Below, in pieces: positions 54,054 to 62,948 of a stretch of 64,000 nucleotides of DNA. The stretch is taken from contig CAWJGS010000001.1 in the NCBI GenBank assembly GCA_963842575.1, forward strand, positions 186,001 through 250,000, in the 5' to 3' direction. How positions within the stretch are numbered: position 1 is the stretch's first letter; each line of letters begins with the position of its first letter. The translations under genes and the position numbers were made by a program. This DNA comes from JACDER01 sp963842575. Its GTDB lineage: Bacteria > Actinomycetota > Thermoleophilia > Gaiellales > Gaiellaceae. The notes beneath the pieces were generated by a model that saw only the letters and a list, made by a program, of their open reading frames with translations, did no database searches and was not told the DNA's origin.

Positions 54054-55439
54054 CTAGTAGTAGAGGATCACGGTGGTGCCGTACCCGTGCGTGTCGTACA
54101 TCGGCACGGCGGCCCAGATCGGGATGCGCACGCAGCCGTGGCTCGCCGGATAGGCGGGTACCTCGGGGTAGCCGTGGACGGCGAAGTTCCCGAGGAAGTA
54201 CATGGAGAAGTACATGAGCTTCTGGTTGTAACCGGGCTCCTTGCTGTACACGTGGAACGTTCCGGTCGGGGTGTTCCCGGTCGCTCCAGTCGAGACCGGC
54301 AGGATGCGCGCCACCTTCCCGTCCCGCACGTCGAAGAGCACCTGTCGCGTCTTGTCCACCTCGATGTGCGTGCCGTACCGGTAGCGGGCGATCGGGATTG
54401 TCGCCGTGGCGAGCCGCTTCCAGACGACGGGCCCGACCACACCGTCGCGCGAGAGGCCGTTGACCTTCTCGAAGGCGATGACGGAGTCGAAGTCGTCCTG
54501 CCCGTAGTAGCCGTCGATCCCTTCGAGCGCGTAGTGGAGCTCGGTGAGCCGCTGCTCGAGGATGCGCACCGACGGTCCCTTCGAGCCGTAGTCGAGGTTC
54601 GGCATCACGACGGTCGTCCGGAGGCCGAGCGCGGTGGCCGCGAAGCCCTCCGCCGGCTCGACGCGGACGCTCACGCGGTAGACGACCGGCCCGGGCGTCT
54701 TCAGGCGGATGCGCGCGGTGCCCGAGGAGCGTCGGTCGACGATCGTCTTGTTCCCCCTGCGGATGACGACGTGCAGGCGGCCGGCGGTGGCCGGCTTGAC
54801 CCGGGCGACGAACGCAAGCGGGCTTCCGACCAGCGAGCTGCCCTGGAACCTGGCGCTCAGGAGCGGTCGCACGCGGACCGCCCGTGTGTTGGACGCGACC
54901 TGCCCGTACAGGGCCTGGAACGTTCCAGGTGCCCGTACCAGTGTCTTGATCCGGAAGGTCCCGCGGCTGTTCGTCCGCGCATGCGCGACGGTCTTGCCGT
55001 TTCGCTGCAGGAGGATGGGGACGCGCGCGGTCGCCGGGACGAGAGCGCCGCTGAAGACGGCGGGCTTGCCGAGCGCGACGGGGGTCGACGCCTTCAGCGA
55101 GAGCGCGTAGGCGGTGATGTCCACCGAGGCCTGTCCGGTCGTTCCGCCTCCGAAGCTCCCCGACGTGACCGTTGCCGTGTACCGGCCTGCCGTCGTGTAC
55201 ATGTGCTGGACGGTCGCTCCGTCACCCTCCGTTCCGTCGCCGAACTGCCAGTGATAGGTCACCCCGTCACCGGATGCCGTGAACGTCACGTTGAGCGGCG
55301 CGGCTCCCGAGGTCGGCGTGGCCTGGATGGCGACCTGAGCCGTCGCTGCGTGCGCCGCCTTCGCCCAGATCGCGAGTGCGAGCGCGCTGATCAGCACGAT
55401 CCTGAGCATCGATACCCGACGTTCGGCGAGCACGCGCAT
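54054..55439 (-). CDS. L,D-transpeptidase with PKD and peptidoglycan-binding domains
   Basis: 461 residues. Signal peptide (to A-H-A-A), PKD domain (about 35-110, Y-H-W-Q-F-G-D-G-T), Ig-like repeats, PG_binding_1 (I-D-G-Y-Y-G-Q-D-D-F-D-S-V-I-A-F near 305) and the YkuD catalytic domain with H-G-Y-P and nucleophile Cys in A-S-H-G-C-V-R-I near residue 435. It would make 3-3 peptidoglycan cross-links or attach proteins. GGAGGAAC sits directly before ATG 55439, which fixes the start. Confidence 0.92.
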   Translation of the reverse strand: MRVLAERRVSMLRIVLISALALAIWAKAAHAATAQVAIQATPTSGAAPLNVTFTASGDGVTYHWQFGDGTEGDGATVQHMYTTAGRYTATVTSGSFGGGTTGQASVDITAYALSLKASTPVALGKPAVFSGALVPATARVPILLQRNGKTVAHARTNSRGTFRIKTLVRAPGTFQALYGQVASNTRAVRVRPLLSARFQGSSLVGSPLAFVARVKPATAGRLHVVIRRGNKTIVDRRSSGTARIRLKTPGPVVYRVSVRVEPAEGFAATALGLRTTVVMPNLDYGSKGPSVRILEQRLTELHYALEGIDGYYGQDDFDSVIAFEKVNGLSRDGVVGPVVWKRLATATIPIARYRYGTHIEVDKTRQVLFDVRDGKVARILPVSTGATGNTPTGTFHVYSKEPGYNQKLMYFSMYFLGNFAVHGYPEVPAYPASHGCVRIPIWAAVPMYDTHGYGTTVILYY

Positions 55440-55449
55440 GTTCCTCCGC

Positions 55450-56106
55450 TCAGCTGGTGACGGCGACGATGAGGACGAGGCTGTTGAAGGCGGAGTGCAC
55501 GATCATCCCAGGGTAGACACTTCCGGTGCGCATTCGTACGTAGGCGAGCCCGGCGCCGAACGCTGCCAGGATCGGAAGCGCCTCGACCAGGCCGTGGGCG
55601 AGGCCGAAGAGGAGGCCGACGAGCAGGATGGCCGTCCACTTCCCGAAGGGCTCGAGCAGCTTGTACCCGAGCCCGCGAAAGGTGATCTCCTCGACGATCG
55701 GGGCGAGGACGGCGACGACGAGGAAGTTGGCCACGAAGGGGGCGGCCCGGTCGGGATGCCAGGTCTTGGGGACGAGTCCCTGTTCCTCACCCGGGTGCAA
55801 GAGCGGCGAGAGGACTGCGCTGAGTGCGAAGACGCCGATGAGGACGAGCACGATGAGCCCCGCTGCGAGGCCCCACGAGCTCGGCCGGCGCAGTCCGAGG
55901 TATTCGTCCTTCGGCCGGCCGCGCGCGATTGCGAGGACGATGCCGAGGACGATTCCCAGCTGCACCAGTCCGCCGATCGCGGCGCTCCAGGTGTAGAGCA
56001 CGTTGCGGTCGGGCTTGTTCGGGACCAGGCGGCTTGCGTAGTTGAGGGCGGCGAGGGCGCCGACGAAGGCGAGGTAGGCGTAGAGCTTCCCGCGGTCTTG
56101 CCTCAC
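55450..56106 (-). CDS. CPBP-family intramembrane metalloprotease
   Basis: 218 residues, about seven helices. Conserved I-V-E-E-I-T-F-R-G, F-G-L-A-H-G and H-S-A-F-N motifs of the CAAX-protease/bacteriocin-processing family. Substrate unknown. GTG 56106 overlaps the stop of a 24-codon open frame as GTGA, and the gene ends 10 bases before the L,D-transpeptidase. Confidence 0.85.
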   Translation of the reverse strand: MRQDRGKLYAYLAFVGALAALNYASRLVPNKPDRNVLYTWSAAIGGLVQLGIVLGIVLAIARGRPKDEYLGLRRPSSWGLAAGLIVLVLIGVFALSAVLSPLLHPGEEQGLVPKTWHPDRAAPFVANFLVVAVLAPIVEEITFRGLGYKLLEPFGKWTAILLVGLLFGLAHGLVEALPILAAFGAGLAYVRMRTGSVYPGMIVHSAFNSLVLIVAVTS

Positions 56107-56177
56107 CGGAGCGGATCGATCAGCTCGACCGGTGTCCCGAACGCGACCGTGAGCGCATCGAGCTCAGCGAAACGCAT
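56103..56177 (-). CDS. Possible 24-residue coupled small ORF
   Basis: Reads MRFAELDALTVAFGTPVELI-D-P-L-R. Its ATG lies 11 bases before the stop of the binding-lipoprotein gene and its TGA overlaps the GTG of the protease gene, so it tiles the gap exactly. F-G-T-P faintly recalls the N-terminus of diaminopimelate decarboxylase, but the match is too short to use. It may be a leader peptide for coupling, a remnant, or chance. Confidence 0.35.
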   Translation of the reverse strand: MRFAELDALTVAFGTPVELIDPLR

Positions 56178-56985
56178 CCGGGTGGAGGTAACGCGCGATC
56201 GCGAGCAGCTCGTCGCCGGCCTCGCCTCCGGGCTGCACGACCTTGTCGGCCAGGACGGCAAAGTGGCCCTGGCGGATGGCCTTCAGCCGGCGTATGCGCG
56301 GGTCGCGGCGCAGGTCGGCGAGCGTCGTCCCGCTGTCGGACGTGGTGAGGTAGTAGTCAGGGTTCGCCTGCCGCAGCTTGCGCACGGAGAATGGCCCCGG
56401 CTGCGGCGCCTGCCCGGCGATGTTCTTGCCGCCTGCTTCCTGGATCAGGTTCCCGAGCAGGCTGTGCGTGGAGACGGTCGTGAAAAAGCCGCTGTCGACG
56501 AACACCGACACCGGATCGACTCCGCGCAGGCGCCGGTGGACGAGCTGGCGCTTCTCCTGGATCTTCGCCACGAGCTGCCGAGCGCGAATCGGCCGGTCGA
56601 GTAACAGCCCGAGCTCTGTCAGCGCGCGCTCGACGTCGCTGATCGACTCGTCGGGAGCGATGTAGACCCCGGGCTTCCTCGGTGCCAGGCTCTCGGGCGT
56701 CGTCACCTTCAGTTCCGCATGCGGCGCCGAGCGCTGCTGTTCGACGGTGTGGCCGAGGATCGAGCTGAGCAGCGCGGCGGCCTGCGGGGTGAGCGCCGCG
56801 ACCGACGACGGCTTGCGGTCGAGCACGACCGGCGGGCCGGAGGGCTGGGAGACCGTGACCGGGTAGAGCTCGACCTTTGCGCCGGTCGGCTCCGAGCGCT
56901 GCCCGCACCCGGTCAGGAGCAGCAGGGCCGCGACCGCGATCGCCGCCGCAGCGCCGAGCCCCGAACGGCGTTCGACCGCGCTCAC
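56164..56985 (-). CDS. BtuF/FecB-like substrate-binding lipoprotein
   Basis: 273 residues. Lipobox L-L-L-L-T-G-C-G with Cys27, then a two-lobed type III binding fold: S-S-V-A-A-L-T-P-Q-A-A-A, S-L-L-G-N-L-I-Q-E-A-G-G-K-N-I-A, P-D-Y-Y-L-T-T-S-D. Relatives bind cobalamin, haem or ferric siderophores; no permease or ATPase is adjacent, so the ligand is unknown. GTG 56985 is 26 bases from the divergent DUF2203 gene. Confidence 0.78.
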   Translation of the reverse strand: MSAVERRSGLGAAAAIAVAALLLLTGCGQRSEPTGAKVELYPVTVSQPSGPPVVLDRKPSSVAALTPQAAALLSSILGHTVEQQRSAPHAELKVTTPESLAPRKPGVYIAPDESISDVERALTELGLLLDRPIRARQLVAKIQEKRQLVHRRLRGVDPVSVFVDSGFFTTVSTHSLLGNLIQEAGGKNIAGQAPQPGPFSVRKLRQANPDYYLTTSDSGTTLADLRRDPRIRRLKAIRQGHFAVLADKVVQPGGEAGDELLAIARYLHPDAFR

Positions 56986-57011
56986 CCCGCAATCCTAAGT
57001 ACTGTCAGGCG

Positions 57012-57413
57012 ATGGAGCAGCACCGGTACTTCACGCGCGAGCAGGCGAATGCGCTGCTGCCCGCCGTGCAGACGCTGGCCGAGCGGATGGTCGCGCACCG
57101 CGCGGCGCTCGAGCTGGCGCAGCACCGGCTCGGCGGCTTCCTGGAGAAGATCTCCGGCAACGGCGGCGGGATCCAGCCTCCCGAGCTCGCGGAGGCGCAC
57201 GAAGCGGTGGAGCAGGAGGCTGCGGGAATCGCCCGCTGCGTCCAGGCGATCCAGGAGCTCGGCGGGCTGGTGAAGGACGTGGGCGAGGGGCTCGTCGACT
57301 TCCCCACGAGGCGCGAGGGCGAGGAAGTGCTGCTCTGCTGGAAGCTGGGCGAGGGGGAGATCACGCACTGGCACGGCCTCGAGGAAGGGTTCCCGGGCCG
57401 GAAACCGCTCTGA
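57012..57413 (+). CDS. DUF2203-family protein
   Basis: 133 residues. Y-F-T-R-E-Q-A-N-A-L-L-P at the start, G-G-L-V-K-D-V-G-E-G-L-V-D-F-P in the middle and W-K-L-G-E-G-E-I-T-H-W-H at the end match the DUF2203 pattern. Mostly helical with no signal or membrane segment. Function unknown. Confidence 0.8.
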   Translation: MEQHRYFTREQANALLPAVQTLAERMVAHRAALELAQHRLGGFLEKISGNGGGIQPPELAEAHEAVEQEAAGIARCVQAIQELGGLVKDVGEGLVDFPTRREGEEVLLCWKLGEGEITHWHGLEEGFPGRKPL

Positions 57414-57431
57414 ACCGTCGAATAGGGCGCA

Positions 57432-58157
57432 ATGCCCGTTTGGGAGCGGAGCGCGATCCTCGTCGGCGCCCTCATAGCGACTGCTGTGGTCGCCAAGATC
57501 ATCGACCGCGCGATCGCGCGGCGCGAGCTCGACCCGGCGGCGAAGACGCGCTACCGCGTGCTGCGCCGAACCGTCATGACCGCGATCGTGGTCGTCGGAG
57601 TCCTCTCCGCCCTGCTCGTCATTCCACAGGTCCGTGCGATAGCCGGTGGCCTGCTCGCCTCCTCCGCAATCATCGGCCTCATCATCGGCTTCGCCGCGCG
57701 GACGACGCTCGGCAACTTCATCGCGGGGATCCTGATCGCGGTCACGCAGCCCGTCCGGCTCGGCGACGAGGTCGTGATGGGTGAGGACGTCGGCACCGTG
57801 GAGGAAATCGGGCTCACCTACACCTTCGTGCGCACGGAGGACAACTCGCGCCTGGTCATCCCGAACGAGCGCCTGGCCTCGGATACCATTCGCAACACGA
57901 CGATCGTGGATCGGGCAACGGTCGCCGAAGTAACCGTGCAGGTACCGCTCACCCAAGATCTCGACGCGGTCGTCGGAGTGCTACGCGAGCAGGTCCGGGA
58001 CGAGCGTGAGCCGGACGTCGAGGTGACGGCGCTCGCGGACACGGCGACCGTGGCACTGCGCGCCAAGGCCCTCGACGAGTACGAGGCCCGCCGGCTCGAG
58101 AGCGACCTCCGGCTCCGCGCGCACCGGGCGCTGCGCGAGGCGGGAATGCTGGCGTGA
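57432..58157 (+). CDS. MscS-family mechanosensitive channel
   Basis: 241 residues. Three helices (about 7-22, 48-65, 72-95), the pore helix and A-A-R-T-T-L-G-N-F-I-A-G-I, then the MscS beta domain with V-R-L-G-D-E-V and G-T-V-E-E-I-G-L-T-Y-T. Releases solutes on hypo-osmotic shock. Stop overlaps the PBP start as GTGA. Confidence 0.88.
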   Translation: MPVWERSAILVGALIATAVVAKIIDRAIARRELDPAAKTRYRVLRRTVMTAIVVVGVLSALLVIPQVRAIAGGLLASSAIIGLIIGFAARTTLGNFIAGILIAVTQPVRLGDEVVMGEDVGTVEEIGLTYTFVRTEDNSRLVIPNERLASDTIRNTTIVDRATVAEVTVQVPLTQDLDAVVGVLREQVRDEREPDVEVTALADTATVALRAKALDEYEARRLESDLRLRAHRALREAGMLA

Positions 58158-60301
58158 GCCCGCCCTCCTCTCATCGACGACGCTCGGGGTCGAAGAGGCG
58201 CCACTCCCGCAAGAAGCGCGCCGTCCCGCTGATCGTCTCGATTCCGATCGTCCTCGCGCTGGTCATCGCGGCGGTCGGCTTCGGCAGCGTCCAGATCTTC
58301 AAGCACACGTGCAGCCTCGACTCGCTGCGTCCGGTCCGCATCGGCCAGAACTCGTTCGTCTATGCCGCAGACGGCTCGTTGCTCGGTTCCATTCCCGCCG
58401 AGCGCAACCGGCAGCCGGTCGAGTTCTCCAAGGTGAGCCCGTGGGTGAAGAGAGCCACCGTCGCGATCGAGGACCGGCGCTTCTGGCAGCACGGCGGCAT
58501 CGACTTCGAGGGGATCGCGCGCGCCGCATGGAAGGACATCACGCACTGGAAGATCGTCGAGGGCGGCTCGACCATCACCCAGCAGCTCGTCCGCAACCTC
58601 TACATCGGGCGCAACCGCACCTTCAGCCGCAAGCTGAAGGAGGTGTGCCTGGCGATGAAGCTCGGCGATGCGTGGTCGAAGCAGCGGATCCTCAAGACGT
58701 ACATGAACCAGGTGTACTACGGCAACCATGCGTACGGCGTCGAGGCTGCGGCCGAGACGTACTACTCGCGTCGCGCCAGCCAGCTGACGCTCCCGCAGGC
58801 GGCGTTGATCGCGGGGCTGCCCCAGGCGCCGACCTCCTACGACCCCTTCTACCGCTCGCGTATCGCGCTGGCGCGGAGGAACGAGGTCTTACGTGCGCTG
58901 CTGGACAACCAGGACATCAACCAGGGGCAGTTCGACTGGGCGGTGAACCAGGGGCTGCGGCTCAAGCCGGGAGAGCTGTACTCGCGCATTCGGGAGCCGT
59001 ACTTCTTCAGCTTCGTCCGCGACCAGCTCATCGCCAAGTACGGCGCGAACACCGTTCGCTCGGGCGGTCTCAAGGTGTACACGACGATCGTCCCGCGCTA
59101 CCAGCGGGCGGCCGTCAAGTCCATCAGGGACACGCTCTACTACCGCACGGACCCGGCGTCGGCCCTCGTCGCGATCGATCCGAAGACAGGCGCGATCGAG
59201 GCGATGACCGGAGTGATCCCCGGCAAGTCGAAGAACGAGTTCAACCTGGCCGCGCAGGCGCGCCGGCAGGCCGGCTCCACGTTCAAGACCTTCGTGCTCA
59301 CGACCGCGGTCTCGCAGGGGATCGACCCGGCCTCGGCAACCTTCGTCTCCGGGCCGTTCCACTACCAGCCGAACTCGTCCACGCCCGCCTGGGACGTTTC
59401 CACCTACGACCACAGCTATGCGGGCGACATCACGGTCGAGGACGCGACCCTCCGCTCCGACAACACGGTGTACGCGCAGCTCACGCTGCAGGTCGGAGCG
59501 CAGAACGTCGCCAACATGGCGCACAAGCTCGGCGTGCGCACGCCGCTGCCGCCGGTGCCGTCCATCGGGCTCGGCTCGATCGCCGTCTCGCCGCTCGAGA
59601 TGGCTTCGGCGTACGCGACGCTCGCCGCCGGCGGGATCTACTCGAAACCGATGGCGATCCGGCGCGTCGTCCTGCCGACCGGCGAGAGCGACTCGCGCTG
59701 GGGGAAGCCGGAGCGGACGCGCGTGATCCCGGACGGGGTCGCCGCCACGGTGACGCGGATCCTGGGCGAGAACATGACGAGCGGGACGGGCACCGGCGCG
59801 TACTTCGGGCGCCCCTCCGCCGGCAAGACCGGCACGACCGAGAACAACGCGGACGCGTGGTTCTGCGGCTATACCCCCACCCTCGCGACCTCCGTCTGGA
59901 TCGGCTATCCCACGGGTGAGATCCCGATGCTGGACGTGCACGGGATCACCGTTTCCGGCCCGACGTTCCCGACCCAGATCTGGAAGCTCTTCATGGAGTC
60001 GGCGATCGGCAGTACGCCGGCGGTCGACTTCCGGGCCCCGCTGACGGAGCCTGTGTGGAAGCCGTTCGTGCGCGGGCCCTTCGCGCTCACCCCGCCCCCG
60101 CCGCCCCCTCCCACGCCCACCGCGACGCCTAAGCCCAAGCCGGGCCGGCCGGCGCCGCCTCCTCCGCCCCCGCCTGCGGAAGCCCCGCCGCCACCGCCAC
60201 CTCCGCCTCCGCCGGTCGAGCCGCCACCTCCGCCTCCGCCGGTCGAGCCGCCACCGCCTCCTCCCCCGCCTCCGCCTCCGCCACCTCCGCCGGGACCCTG
60301 A
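58154..60301 (+). CDS. Class A penicillin-binding protein
   Basis: 715 residues, bifunctional. Basic N-terminus and one helix (about 22-45), GT51 glycosyltransferase with catalytic Glu in A-I-E-D-R-R-F-W-Q-H-G-G near 105 and G-G-S-T-I-T-Q-Q-L, transpeptidase with S-T-F-K (Ser near 375), S-D-N and K-T-G-T-T. The last about 75 residues are nearly all Pro, in blocks separated by V-E, a wall-spanning tail. GTG start. Polymerises and cross-links peptidoglycan. Confidence 0.95.
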   Translation: MSPPSSHRRRSGSKRRHSRKKRAVPLIVSIPIVLALVIAAVGFGSVQIFKHTCSLDSLRPVRIGQNSFVYAADGSLLGSIPAERNRQPVEFSKVSPWVKRATVAIEDRRFWQHGGIDFEGIARAAWKDITHWKIVEGGSTITQQLVRNLYIGRNRTFSRKLKEVCLAMKLGDAWSKQRILKTYMNQVYYGNHAYGVEAAAETYYSRRASQLTLPQAALIAGLPQAPTSYDPFYRSRIALARRNEVLRALLDNQDINQGQFDWAVNQGLRLKPGELYSRIREPYFFSFVRDQLIAKYGANTVRSGGLKVYTTIVPRYQRAAVKSIRDTLYYRTDPASALVAIDPKTGAIEAMTGVIPGKSKNEFNLAAQARRQAGSTFKTFVLTTAVSQGIDPASATFVSGPFHYQPNSSTPAWDVSTYDHSYAGDITVEDATLRSDNTVYAQLTLQVGAQNVANMAHKLGVRTPLPPVPSIGLGSIAVSPLEMASAYATLAAGGIYSKPMAIRRVVLPTGESDSRWGKPERTRVIPDGVAATVTRILGENMTSGTGTGAYFGRPSAGKTGTTENNADAWFCGYTPTLATSVWIGYPTGEIPMLDVHGITVSGPTFPTQIWKLFMESAIGSTPAVDFRAPLTEPVWKPFVRGPFALTPPPPPPPTPTATPKPKPGRPAPPPPPPPAEAPPPPPPPPPPVEPPPPPPPVEPPPPPPPPPPPPPPPGP

Positions 60302-61515
60302 GCCGAGCCGCCGCCGGCGCCGGAGCACTCACCCTCGCGCTGGTCGCGGTCTGCGCGGCCGTCGCGTGGCCGAACGACTCGAGGATCGCCGCGCAGAAAG
60401 GCGGCGCGACCGCGGGAGTCGACAAGTGGTCGTGGATCTTCCTCGGCTGCCTGATCGGGGCGTTCGCCTGCTACGCGGGCGGGCTCTACCTGATCCGCCG
60501 CTTCGGGCTGCGTCTCGTGGTGGTCGCGAGCCTGGCCGTTGCCATCCAGCTCACGCCGCTGGCCGCGCCGCTCCTGCTCTCCACCGACGCGTGGACGTAC
60601 TGGGACTACGGGCGCATCGCCGCGGTGCACGGCGCGAACCCGTACGTGCAGACGCCGTCGGACTTCCCGCTCGACCCCGCGTTCCCGTACGTGGGCGAGA
60701 AGTGGGTGGACACCACGTCGGTGTACGGCCCGGCGTTCACGCTCGCCTCGGAGCCGCTGGCGCTCGCGGACGGCGAGTCGGCGGATGCCGCCGCGTGGAC
60801 GTACAAGACACTGGCCGCCGTTGCGCTGCTGGCCGCGACCGGGCTGGCGACCTTTCTGGCGCGCGGCCGCCGCGCGTTCGCGTGCGCCTTCGTCGGATGG
60901 AACCCGCTCCTGGCCGTGCACATGGCGGGCGGGGGGCACAACGACGTCTGGATGGCGGGACTCGTCACCGGGGCGCTCGCGCTCGGCGCGACCGGCAAGC
61001 GGCAGTGGGCCGGCGTCGCCTGGGTTGCGGCGGTCATGATCAAGTGGATACCGCTGATCTTCCTTCCGCTTCGCGCGCTCGAGGCGCGCGCGAACAAGCG
61101 GCAGGTCGGGCACCTCGGCTTCGCCGCAGCCGCCGCGGTGCTGGTCGCTCTCGCGACATGGCGGTACGGCTACCACTGGCTCGGCGCGCTCGGCCCGCTG
61201 GCGCGGAACGCGCACGACGAGACGCAATTCGCCATCCCCCACCGGCTCGAGCAGATCGGGCTCCCGGACTGGCTCGCGCTCGGCCTCGCCGCGCTCGGCT
61301 TCGCTCTCGCCTACCTGTGGCTCCTGCGCGAAGCCTGGCGGGGACGTGCCCGGCTCGGCCTCGCCGCCGGGCTGCTGCTGCTCGCGACGCCGTACCTCGT
61401 CCCCTGGTACGCGGTCTGGGTCGTCCCGCTCGCGGCTGCGGAGGAGGACAAGGCCGCGCAGGGACTTGCACTCGTCCTCTGCGCCTACATGCTTCGCCAG
61501 ACTATCCCGCTCTAG
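60298..61515 (+). CDS. GT-C (GT87-like) membrane glycosyltransferase
   Basis: 405 residues, about ten helices. L-S-T-D-A-W-T-Y-W-D-Y-G-R-I and G-A-N-P-Y near residue 90 are the polyprenyl-phosphate-mannose-dependent GT-C loop motif; later N-P-L-L-A-V-H-M-A-G-G-G-H-N-D. No ATG, GTG or TTG precedes the first helices. CTG 60298 overlaps the PBP stop as CTGA, the pattern also seen at recF. GTG 60517 would lose about 73 residues and at least one helix. Likely builds wall glycans. Its stop shares CTAG with the next gene. Confidence 0.8.
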   Translation: MSRAAAGAGALTLALVAVCAAVAWPNDSRIAAQKGGATAGVDKWSWIFLGCLIGAFACYAGGLYLIRRFGLRLVVVASLAVAIQLTPLAAPLLLSTDAWTYWDYGRIAAVHGANPYVQTPSDFPLDPAFPYVGEKWVDTTSVYGPAFTLASEPLALADGESADAAAWTYKTLAAVALLAATGLATFLARGRRAFACAFVGWNPLLAVHMAGGGHNDVWMAGLVTGALALGATGKRQWAGVAWVAAVMIKWIPLIFLPLRALEARANKRQVGHLGFAAAAAVLVALATWRYGYHWLGALGPLARNAHDETQFAIPHRLEQIGLPDWLALGLAALGFALAYLWLLREAWRGRARLGLAAGLLLLATPYLVPWYAVWVVPLAAAEEDKAAQGLALVLCAYMLRQTIPL

Positions 61516-62948
61516 AGCCGCTTGAAGACGTAGATCTTGTCCTGCTGGAAGACGAGCTTCCACTCCGGCGAGTGCTGGAGGAACACGAGCTTCTTGTGCG
61601 CCTGCTCGACCGTCACGAGCCGATCGGCGAGGCTCGGATGCTTGCCGTCGTATGCGACCCAGGTGGAGTCCTGCAGGACCGGGAAGCTCAAGAACTTGCG
61701 GCGGGCGGATAGGTGCGCCCCCAGGTTGTTCGTCGCGCTCACGACTACGTCCGAAGGGACCAACTCGAGCGCCTCGTCCGCGATGTGGTCGTGCCGCGTG
61801 ACGTCGGACCGGTCGGCGCCCAGCTGCTGGCCTCCCGGCAGGTGCCGCCACATGGGCAGCGGACCGAGGATGTAGTTGCCGATGACCGTCGCGGCGATCG
61901 CCACGCCGATCGCGGGAATGGTCACGCCGGGCCTCCGCCGTGCGAGCCACGCAACTCCGAGCACCGTTGCGGCAATCAGGATCGGAATCTCGCCGGCGGT
62001 GTAGTGGAAGTGGATGGACGTCTGTCCGTGCGCGCCCGAGAGGAGGTTGATCGCGAGGAGCGGAAGCGCGGGGATGAGCGCGAGCGGTGCGAGGAAGCAG
62101 AGACCGGCGAGCGGCGCGAAGAGCCCGAGGAGGTAGCGGACCCCGCGATGGTCGAAGACGATCTGCAGGACGTGGAGCGGGTGCGTGAAGATCATCCGCA
62201 GCGCTTCTCGCGGCGATCCCCCCACGTCCTTGTAGCGCCCGTAGAAGCTGAGCGGCGCTCCGTGGCGGAAGTACGGCGTGATCACCTCGACGATGAGCGC
62301 CGTCGCCGTAAGCCCGATCGCCGCGACGCCGAGCCCGAACCACCATCGCCTCCGGGTGATGGCGTAGTAGACCCCCATTCCCGCCACCACGAGCGGCATC
62401 TCCTCCCGCGTCGTGCACGCGAGCAGCGCGAAGACGGTGAACGGCACGAGCCGGTCCTCGTCCAGGTACCAGAAGGCGAAGAGGAGCAGCGAGCAGCCGA
62501 GCGCGCCGGGATGGAACTCGTCCAGCGCGAGCCACTGGAGCGGCGGGTAGATCAGGTATACGAGGACCAGGCCGAACGCAGCTCGCTCCGAGCGCAGGTG
62601 CTTGCGTGCGAGCCAGAACACCGGGAGAGCGCCGAGCGCGAGGACGATTGCCTGGACGGTCACGAGCATCTCCGGCCGCGGCCAGATCCACCACAGCGGC
62701 GCGAACACGAGCAGGATCGGCTCGAAGTGGACGCCGAGGCGGGAGATCTGCTCGCCGTGCAGGTTGGTCTGCTGGAGGACGCCGTCGCCGTGCGCGGTCG
62801 TCCAGATCGCCTGGACGAAGTTCCCGAGGTCGAACCGACCTGTGTTGTACCCGCGGTGGCGGAGGATGGACAGCGACGTGAACTCGGCGGCGAACGCCGC
62901 CATCGCGACCCAGACGAGCACTTTCGGCGAGGGGAGCCGGAGCTTCAC
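61512..62948 (-). CDS. DUF2079-family multi-pass membrane protein
   Basis: 478 residues. First helix near 10-25, then L-R-H-R-G-Y-N-T-G-R-F-D-L-G-N-F and H-F-E-P-I-L-L, the DUF2079 signature, with about ten helices and a soluble tail (about 395-478). The GT-C-like topology suggests a glycosyltransferase. GTG 62948 overlaps the GT4 gene stop as GTGA. It converges on the GT-C gene with both stops inside one CTAG. Confidence 0.82.
   Translation of the reverse strand: MKLRLPSPKVLVWVAMAAFAAEFTSLSILRHRGYNTGRFDLGNFVQAIWTTAHGDGVLQQTNLHGEQISRLGVHFEPILLVFAPLWWIWPRPEMLVTVQAIVLALGALPVFWLARKHLRSERAAFGLVLVYLIYPPLQWLALDEFHPGALGCSLLLFAFWYLDEDRLVPFTVFALLACTTREEMPLVVAGMGVYYAITRRRWWFGLGVAAIGLTATALIVEVITPYFRHGAPLSFYGRYKDVGGSPREALRMIFTHPLHVLQIVFDHRGVRYLLGLFAPLAGLCFLAPLALIPALPLLAINLLSGAHGQTSIHFHYTAGEIPILIAATVLGVAWLARRRPGVTIPAIGVAIAATVIGNYILGPLPMWRHLPGGQQLGADRSDVTRHDHIADEALELVPSDVVVSATNNLGAHLSARRKFLSFPVLQDSTWVAYDGKHPSLADRLVTVEQAHKKLVFLQHSPEWKLVFQQDKIYVFKRL

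Noticed and set aside
60064..60300. CRISPR- or minisatellite-like repeats
   Set aside because: This is the proline/V-E tail of the PBP; spacers are absent and unit length varies.
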